From Porodaedalea pini (taxonomy: Eukaryota > Basidiomycota > Agaricomycetes > Hymenochaetales > Hymenochaetaceae), in the NCBI GenBank assembly GCA_002794775.1, contig NBAY01000133.1, forward strand, positions 1-63,637: 63,637 nucleotides of DNA, in the 5' to 3' direction. The notes below the pieces were generated by a model. It saw nothing but the letters and a program-made list of their open reading frames with translations, was not told where the DNA came from and did not search any database. Shown here one piece after another: positions 56,144 to 63,637 of the stretch. Both the position numbers and the translations under genes were made by a program. How positions within the stretch are numbered: the stretch's first letter is position 1; the number at the start of each line of letters is the position of its first letter.

Positions 56144-59100
56144 TTAGTACGAGAAGACCATGAGATACGGGTTCAGCACGATCTGGCAGAAGTGAATGAG
56201 AGGAGGGGTTACAAAAGGGTCAGCGACTATATCGGAACAAAGAGCGTATTGGTGAGCAACACATACAGGGAAGAGGATATGGCATCCTGACGTAACCGCA
56301 AGCGGGAAGATCACGGCCCAGCCGGTCCCATCGACGCGCCACTCGAGCGGGACGAGGCTTGTACTCAGGACGATCATACCCGCGATCAAGATGAGCGCAA
56401 TGCCGAGCGCGACCCAGAAGCGCTTGAAGATCTTGGGCACCTCCTTGAAGAAATTCGAGCGCTCGACTTCCTTCTTCGTCGCACTCCATTGGATGTTGTA
56501 CGAGAATAGGTGCGCGAGGACCGCGACGGACAAGTGGATCGAGAGGCCGCCGAAAAAGAAGAAGCTATGTGCACAGTGCTTCAGTCATCGAGTAGATAAA
56601 AGGAATAAAAGAAAAGAGAGAGAACTGACAAGAACGGAATCCACCTGAAGTTGGTCCAGAGCGCCTTCAGTAGATCTCGCTCGCCAAGGCGGTACTCAAG
56701 CAACGAGAACGCTATGTTACCGAGTCCGAGAAATATGACCGTCGTCGCGAGCCAGATCTCGAAACTATGCATGTAGTACCCGTCGACGTCGAGCTGGAAA
56801 CCCAGTAGTACATAGTTAATAACCGCAATCGTCGTCGAGCCCGCAATCCCATCTATCCACACATCATCGTCAGCATCAATTCACGCATAGACCAGGCAAG
56901 AACAGGCGGAGAATAAGAAAAAAAAAACGCACAGTACGAGAACATGTACGCCAGCATGCTGAGCTTGTAATGCAACGGCGCGGGTCCCCAGATAAAGCGA
57001 TGAATCTGGTGGTTGATCGGGCCCTTGCGCCACCAGTCCTTAAGCGGGTTGAACAGCAGCTCGCTGCACCCATACGCATACTTCTGCCACCGGTTGAGCT
57101 CGTCGTCGACCGTGAGCGAGACGCCCTCCTTGAACGCGCCGAGCGAGTAGCGCGCCCAGCGGATAATGTACCCGCGCATCATGAGCCGTAGCGCCATGTC
57201 GAAGTCCTCCGACACATTCGACTCGGACCAGATCTTCTCGACGCCGTCCTTGTCCGTGAACGCCGCGTCCTGGATCGCGCGCCACCGAAGGAACGCGTTG
57301 TGCCCCACGAAGGGTGCGACTTCGCCGTTTGCGCATGCTGTTCCGTCCGCTTTGTCAGTATGCGAATAGCAAGAGGCGAAAGGAGAGAGTGTGTGTGTGA
57401 AAACGCACTCATTGAGATACATTTGTTGATCCTACGCGTGAAGTACGCAATACCGTTCTCAAAGTAATGGTGCGCGACCTGCATGACGTCGCTCTCGTGC
57501 TGAATGACCGCAACCGTCGGACACGCCGCAAGCTCGCGCGCCGCGTCGCGGAAGCAGTCCTCCGGAACGACAGTGTCCGAGTCCACAAGGAGGACGATCT
57601 CGCCCATGCGGATCGCCTTGCCATTGCCCGCCCAGAGCCGCCACTTTGATCCGCTCGCGACGAACTCCTCCTCGACGGCCAGCGCGAGCGCGCGGTCCTC
57701 AAGCGACTGCGTCTCGTCCTCGTCCGTGCCCGTCCCCGCGTTGCTGTTCGTATTCGAGTTGACGTTCGAGCCGACCGTCGAGAAGCGCTGATTCGCGCCA
57801 GGCGTCGTCGTCGTCGTCGTCGTCTCGCTCCCCACCGCTGCCGTCGCCGCCGCCTTCTCGCGCTCCTTCTCCATCAGCTCCGCAAGGTGTTTCTCCAGCC
57901 TCAAGCTCACACGCAGCCCATAGTTCATATTACTCGCCTTCTTGAACCGGCCCGCGCGCTTGAACCCATCCGCCGCGTTCTCGTGCTTCGGGCGCGCGAC
58001 CCATCCGATATTGTGGTCCATGTAGTACGCGAGACGCGCATCGCGGTCGCCCGGCGGGAGCAGCTGCAGGCCGTCGTCGTTGATGAAGATCGTCGACGTC
58101 CCGCCCTGGCGCGCGTACGTCTGCATTGCCCTTTTGATGCTCTCGATCGACGGCGCGAGCACCTGCGTGAGCGATTCCTTGTACACCGGCATCTGGATCG
58201 TGACGTGCGGAAGGTTATTGTCGACCACCTTGTTTGGCAGTGGTGGGATAGAAGAGTAATATTTCGAGTTCTCATGGTACTGAGCAGTGGGACCGATACT
58301 GGATAAGTGAAGACAAAGTCGGATCAGATTGCTGGAGGTAGGGAAGAGAAACGTAACGTACGCATACGAGCAGTTCTGAACGATCTGGAGACAGAAGAAC
58401 TAGAGAAACATTCCAGTTAGCAAGAAACTTAAATCAGAAAACAAAACAAGGGGCAATACCAGCGAGACCGAGAAGAGCAGCGGGATAAGAACGACGAGCG
58501 CAAAGCGGATGAACTGGTTGTCGAGTGCCCACTCTTGGATCAGAATGTTCACACCCGCGCTCATGAAGTCTGTAGTCCCTCATCAGTAAACTCCCTCCAA
58601 AAAGACAAAAGGCAGGGAAAGACCTACACAGAGCCAACCCCGCTGCAATCCCATTATAAATCGGCGCATACAACTTAACACCACGCTCACTAACGCGTCT
58701 CCTCTCCCTCGCACGCGCCCACCTCCGCTTCACCTCCTTCGAATCAAAGCCCATCACCGCCGCCCCGCCCTTCTTTCCTCTCCTCCCAAAGCACCACCGC
58801 GAACGCGTCTTCGCGTCCTCCTCAAGCAGCTTCTCGTCCATCTCCACGTCCTCCTCGTCCTCCTCCGCGAACACTCCGCCGGGAGTGTGCTGCCCCTTCT
58901 CCAGATCACCGCCCGTAGGCGCGTGCGTCTGGCTCGCGCTCTGGCTTGGGGAGGGGCCGGTGCCCGGACGGGACGAGCTCGCGCGAGAGTCGCGCGTGCG
59001 TGCGCGCATCCCGCCTTCGCCGGCTCCGCTGTCCGAGAGGAGCCCGCCGGCGTCGCTTCCGCCGCCATGCACTGAAGCCGATGCGAGGGACCCAGCGTAC

Positions 59101-60917
59101 GAGCGGTACCCCGGAAGGGAGGACGGCGTGGAGAGCGCGGCGGGGCGCGAGCGCCATAGGAGCTTGATGAGTCTGTCCTCGAAGTCCTTGCATGTCGGGA
59201 TGATCGCGTCGAGGTCCTCTGACCAGATCACCATCACGCGTTCGTCGCGCTGTCGTCATGTCATTTTCATTTCATTTTTTCCGATGAAATAAAATAGAGA
59301 AGACGGAAGCAGGTCAGGAAGAGTGGAGAAAGAAGGAAAGCAGGCGAGAGAAACGCACGATGAACGCTGCACACTGCTCCTTGTCCGCGTGCGGGAGGAG
59401 CAGCATCGTGTCGATGACCTGTATGCGTGTGTTCACGTCGACGTACACGCTCTTTTCTTCCGGACCGCTGAAAACAGTTTATCCATTCCTTCAGAGCCAG
59501 CCCACAGAAACTCATATGAGAGGTAGTAGACTCACACGTCCGCTAAAGCAGCATGCACAGCGGCGCTGCGCACTTTGACGGCGACGACAGGGTTGAGCGC
59601 TGCTACGGCCGTCTCGAACGGCTCGAGCTCGAGGTTCTCATACGGAAACACGCGGAAGCGGCCTGTTTTCCCGATCAATATCGACGAGGAAAGAGAAAAG
59701 AAAGAGTGCGAGTCAGTTCATTGTCAAACACGCCAAACGTGACATAAAGGAAGAGGATAATAACAAGATATATATAAAAAAGGATTGAAAATCGTCCACC
59801 ACCAAGTCAAATCTCATCTTCTTCCTCAATAAAACAGAAACGAAAAAAGAAGAGCCCGCCAGCTCCTTCCTGTAGATGAAAGCACATAAACCAGACGCAT
59901 CCCGAACAACATTAACCGGACACGGAAGGGAAAAGGTCCAGCAAAGAAAAAAACACTCTGGTTAGATGCTCGACAAGAACGAGCCGGCGGGGTCTCTTTG
60001 AGTCGTCCCTAGACCGTGAAAACGATCCTGACGAACGACTTTGCTCTCCCTCGTCTGACCGGGAACAATTCCTCCTTGGCCGTTCTCCTCCTCTCTTCGT
60101 CACACATCAACGAAAAAACACTCGCACCCGCACTATAATTAGCACAATAACCAAAAAGAAAGGAAAAAAAACACCGAATAGAGAAACCGAACTCCAAAGG
60201 AACCAAATAAAGCCAAAATACCAATCAACTCGGCTGTAACCCGCGAACCGAGCGATAAGCAACCCTCCCCTCTCTCCCCGCGATAAGAAGGGAAAATAGA
60301 AATGAAAAATGGAAAGAGGAAAATAGCAAAAGGGCGAGTAGATGGAGAATAGGAGACCAGGGAAAAAGAAGAAGAAAGGAGGTTGGATCGGATTGGATCG
60401 GGAGGTACAGTCCACGGTCCACGGTCCACGGTTCGCGGCATGGTACGCTTCAAGAAAGCTCCGAACGCGGACGTTTCCACGCTCATTAGACGCAGTGATT
60501 CGGATGCGGGAAGAGAAGAAGGGAGTAAGGAGGAGTAAGAGAAGAGTATGAGTAAGACGTGTAAAGGCCGTCTATAGTCCCGTATGAACCAACAAAACCG
60601 AGTGGAGAGGGGTTAACCAGTGAGAACAGAAAGAAATTAAAAAAATGCAGTAAAAAGACCCCTTCTTCACGATCGAAGTGTTCCCTTAACCGAGCCTAAG
60701 CCCAAGCAGCAACGAAGAGAACCACGAGGCACAATCCAATCCAGAAAAAAAAGGAAAATGAAGGAAAACGAAAGAAGACGAAGGGAAGAACCGCACCATG
60801 GTCAACCCGGAGCGCGACACCGGCGCTGAGATTATCTTCCGAGGGGCGGAACCACGCGTCGCCCTGCGTCTGCTTGAAGATATGGTGCAGGAAGGCGTCG
60901 TAGCGGTCGTAGTCCAT
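56144..60917 (-). CDS. Membrane glycosyltransferase family 2 protein, 11 exons
   Basis: Minus-strand exons are 60797-60917, 59536-59662, 59359-59467, 58628-59249, 58460-58569, 58362-58399, 57421-58298, 56933-57337, 56630-56852, 56267-56564 and 56144-56182. All junctions are GT-AG and in frame, giving 989 residues. GT2 motifs in order are QMPVYKES, STIFINDDGLQ (near 447), LLVDSDTVVPEDC (near 617), GEVAPFVGHNAFLRW, NVSEDFDMALR (near 712) and RWQKYAYGCSELL. Two membrane helices precede the catalytic domain and about five follow it. The acid motifs bind UDP-sugar and metal; the product is probably a wall or surface polysaccharide, as in the fungal GT2 group needed for surface hyphal growth. Ser/Gly/Asp-rich inserts lie near residues 165-260 and 520-570. 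The first intron, 1134 bp, is exceptionally long. Confidence 0.9.
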
Positions 60918-62592
60918 CGTGGGCTAGGGCTAGGGGCCTTGAGCCTTCTTCAGGCGTTTCGCGTTTGCGTTTGCGTCGGTGGGTAGTTGGAAAGAGCAGA
61001 GGTCTTGAGGCTAGTGTTACTGATATCGGAGTAATGGCAGTGATGAGAGGAGAGCGGGAGAGCAGAGGAGGACGAGGTGGGAGCGTGTGCGGCAAGAAGG
61101 CGAGGCGAGGTCTGTGGTGCGGTCGCGGGGAGCGAAAAAAGAAAAGGGGATTAATACAAAGAGAAATAGACAGCTCCGATAAGTAGATATTTTTGTAAAT
61201 CTGATGCGAGATGCGCGCAAGGCAGACAAGACAGCCTGCGGGGAAGGGGAAGGGAAGAGGAAAACGCGGCTCACCTTCAGCAAGTCTACGCCCGTTGTAC
61301 TACTTGTGCGTAGCGCGAGCGGACCCAGCGGGAGGTGTTAAATGCACGCAAGTAAAGATTGGATCGACACGGGGCCAAGGGAGTGCCGGGAGGGTGCTGC
61401 AGACGGGCAGCGGACGGCGGGAAAGTAACGAGGGGTGCGCAGGTTGCACTGTATGCTCCAGACACGGCCGGTCGTGCTGTAGGTCGTCCTTGAGGATGGG
61501 TTGTGGTCCCGCCGCTGTGCGTCGGCGGGTGGGATGGGCACGCGAGGGAGAGGTGCGGTGGAGGAGAGAAGGAAGGAAGGAAGGGGAAATGAGAAATGAG
61601 AAAAGGAAATGGAGTCCAGGATGACACGCGTCGGGGTGTGCGTGCAGACATGTAGAGATAAACAAAATGGATACAAATTGGAAGATATGGCAGCGGTGGT
61701 CTGGGGTCCACGCGAGTAGAAGCGGGTTTCCAGGGGCGCGTAGATCATCAATTCTCACGCAGATCACACTCCGCACCATCGTGTCATTGCGTCATCAGCG
61801 GAATGCATTGATCCAGACCGCGCCGCTCTCCCGCGTTCCTGCTCTATCCTCGCCTAGCTACTCGCCTCCTAGTATTAATTGCAAGCGTCGAGGAAAATGC
61901 ACCCCGAAATGCACGGATTATTTCCGCGTTTGATGAACACTAAGCGCGCGGAACCAGGCTCGTTTCGCTGACAGGTGCGATGATCGTTCCTGGTCGGGCA
62001 CTGCACCTACTAGCTTTGACTTTGACTTTGCGTTTGCCTCTGCGTTTGAATTGATCGTCCATTCCTCCTGTTAGCCGAGCATTCATAACGCGGTCCGAGA
62101 CTCGATCGTGATCCGCATCGCACTCCGATATGCGATTCCGAGACAAAAGTCAAAACATACGCTAAAACGCTATAGAACAGCTTGCGGGTCTCAGCTCTGC
62201 GTCCGCGGCTCTCTGTCGAAACAAACAGATCTAGAGAGCGATGGTGGGAAGATTTCTGCTCATGGTCAGCTCAGGCCGCAGTTCAACTTTCTAATCCACT
62301 CTCGACTTCGTCTTGAGCCAGCACACGCTATTGCAATCGACTTGCTATCCGATCCAAGATCTCCAGCCTCGCCACTTCTCTTATCTTGTCCGCCGGCCGT
62401 ATTTCGTCCTCGGGCTCGTATAAGGATTCTGACTTGCAATACATCACATAACATGGATTCAAGCTCGGCTCCTTTTCTCGCTTACCTTCCCTTTTGGTCA
62501 AGGCCTATGAAGGAATTTTAAAACATAATTCCCGAGTCAAAGCTCCTTAACTGCGTCCCACGCACAATCACCGTCCGCAGTAAATCTATCCG

Positions 62593-62621
62593 TTTCTCTT
62601 CTCTCTCTCTTTCTCTCTCTC
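62593..62621. repeat. CT dinucleotide-rich tract
   Basis: An imperfect TCTCTC run lies within a pyrimidine-rich stretch. Confidence 0.7.
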
Positions 62622-63286
62622 CGAGAGGAATCTGTCATGAAAGGGTGACTCACCGCGAAGCCGAAGCCACGCCATCTCCCTCACCCGAACTTCTCTCGCC
62701 AAGTTTCAGTGCTTTCCGAGATTCGGTGCGGCCGCAAACATGAATTGCACACGCAACCTGCAGGCCATCAATAATAACATGAACATCCCTCGGCGAGGGC
62801 TGATAAGCTGTCGATCGAAGACTCGGGGTCTCATCATACCCAGTGTCATTCGTGTGGCAGACTTCTTCGTCATACGGGGTCCGTCTCACTTCCCTTCCTA
62901 TTCTTTATTTTTATTTTTTATATCTATATCTTCTATCGCGCGAGCCGAGCGCGGGTCAGGCTATTGTAACAGCTCGAGTTTTTTTTCTTCTCTTTCTTCT
63001 AAAATCTCGCTACCTCCTCACTTTCTCGTTCCTCTTTCCTTTTCTCTTTCTATGTCTTTGTCGTTTCTCTTCCCTCTTCCATCCCCAAAACAAACCAAAA
63101 CCAAATTCTTCTTCTAGATCTCTTCGCCTTTTGCGAACCCGCCTTCAAGCTTCAGGGCTATAGCTTATCGTGCCCAAAATAACTCTCTCCGTCTCTCTCT
63201 CCCTTCTTCCTTCTTCCCTACCAACGCCGATCACCACCGAGCCGGCGAGCGGCTGATGTTACATATATGCATGTATGTATGTACCA

Positions 63287-63325
63287 ATTTCAGATTCAGA
63301 TTCAGATTCAGACTCAGACTTAGAT
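63287..63325. repeat. Hexanucleotide repeat (TTCAGA)
   Basis: About six near-perfect units of TTCAGA or CTCAGA. They create a Ser-Glu run in a minus-strand open frame, which I do not take as a gene. Confidence 0.8.
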
Positions 63326-63637
63326 GTAGATCGCCAAGCCAACAGACTTTGACGCTCGCTCGCTGCTCGTATCTTACAACGTGCAACGTACGGAAACCGA
63401 AATGAAGAAGACGCCGAGGGGAAACACATTGACATTAATATTGATATTGAACGCACCTGCACCTGCACCCGATCCCGACGCCTTTTGGATTTCGGTAGCT
63501 TACCCAGGCTGTACATGTAGCTCTAGCTCTGTGCCCTTTCTGGGTGTCGGGAGGGGAGAGTGTCGCTGGGGGCTGATGCATGAGAGGAAAGGCGCGAGGG
63601 GTGGGATGCTTACAGGAGTCAAGGCCTGTGACATGCA

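Larger units (their letters stand above)
60918..63637. other. Intergenic stretch upstream of the glycosyltransferase gene
   Basis: About 2.7 kb without a convincing gene. Purine-rich and pyrimidine-rich tracts alternate. It presumably holds the promoter and leader of the glycosyltransferase gene; no TATA box stands out. Confidence 0.55.

Noticed and set aside
63259..63516. Minus-strand frame with a Ser-Glu run
   Set aside because: The run comes from the TTCAGA repeat and the rest has no recognisable family.
1..63637. tRNA or rRNA genes
   Set aside because: I scanned for typical internal-promoter and cloverleaf patterns by eye and saw none convincing.

Overview
The window looks like a chromosomal segment of a mushroom-forming basidiomycete (Agaricomycetes). 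The evidence is genes with many short GT-AG introns, a FunK1-type protein kinase, basidiomycete BTB proteins, Plavaka-type CACTA transposons, and Ty1/copia and Ty3/gypsy elements. I cannot name the species.

Positions 1-41700 are a repeat and pseudogene landscape. The first 5.8 kb is an almost perfect inverted repeat: arms 1-2743 and 3062-5805 around a 318-bp spacer. Each arm carries a broken chimera of ribosomal protein eS6 and a PHO85-type cyclin. Next come a diverged 390-bp tandem pair, a 14-bp minisatellite (about 7473-7745) and AT-rich DNA. A complete copia element follows (9537-15006; 432-bp LTRs, AATAC target duplication), with five in-frame stops.

From 15117 to 36450 two arrays of host-gene fragments point away from each other. 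The left array (minus strand) reads BTB, a Ser/Thr-rich fragment, RPB1, PRP8, NOT1. The right array (plus strand) reads BTB, P4-ATPase, NOT1, an unidentified fragment, PRP8, RPB1, CAP-Gly. Both begin with the same repeat R plus BTB block in inverted orientation, originally 450 bp apart. A 6.9-kb CACTA (Plavaka) transposon (22243-29153; 28-bp terminal inverted repeats, ATT target duplication) now sits inside the right copy of R. Fragments keep introns, so copying was at DNA level. Positions 36693-41685 hold nested elements: a 180-bp inverted-repeat element, a gypsy 5' LTR plus gag, a second Plavaka 5' fragment, and a third copy of R hit by two 850-bp hairpin elements.

Positions 41700-63637 are more ordinary. 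They hold an uncertain secreted or membrane protein, a five-exon catalase gene (44906-46757), a decaying FunK1 kinase cluster (46985-52605), a two-exon BTB gene (53308-54719) and an eleven-exon membrane glycosyltransferase 2 gene (56144-60917, minus) with an unusually long first intron. The rest is intergenic.

Two themes run through the repeat half. One is repeated inverted duplication of chimeric gene fragments, which would give hairpin RNA if transcribed through. The other is CpG-to-TpG decay: all seven differences between the two copia LTRs are CpG-context transitions, and nine of eleven in-frame nonsense codons noted are TGA, as CGA decay would give.
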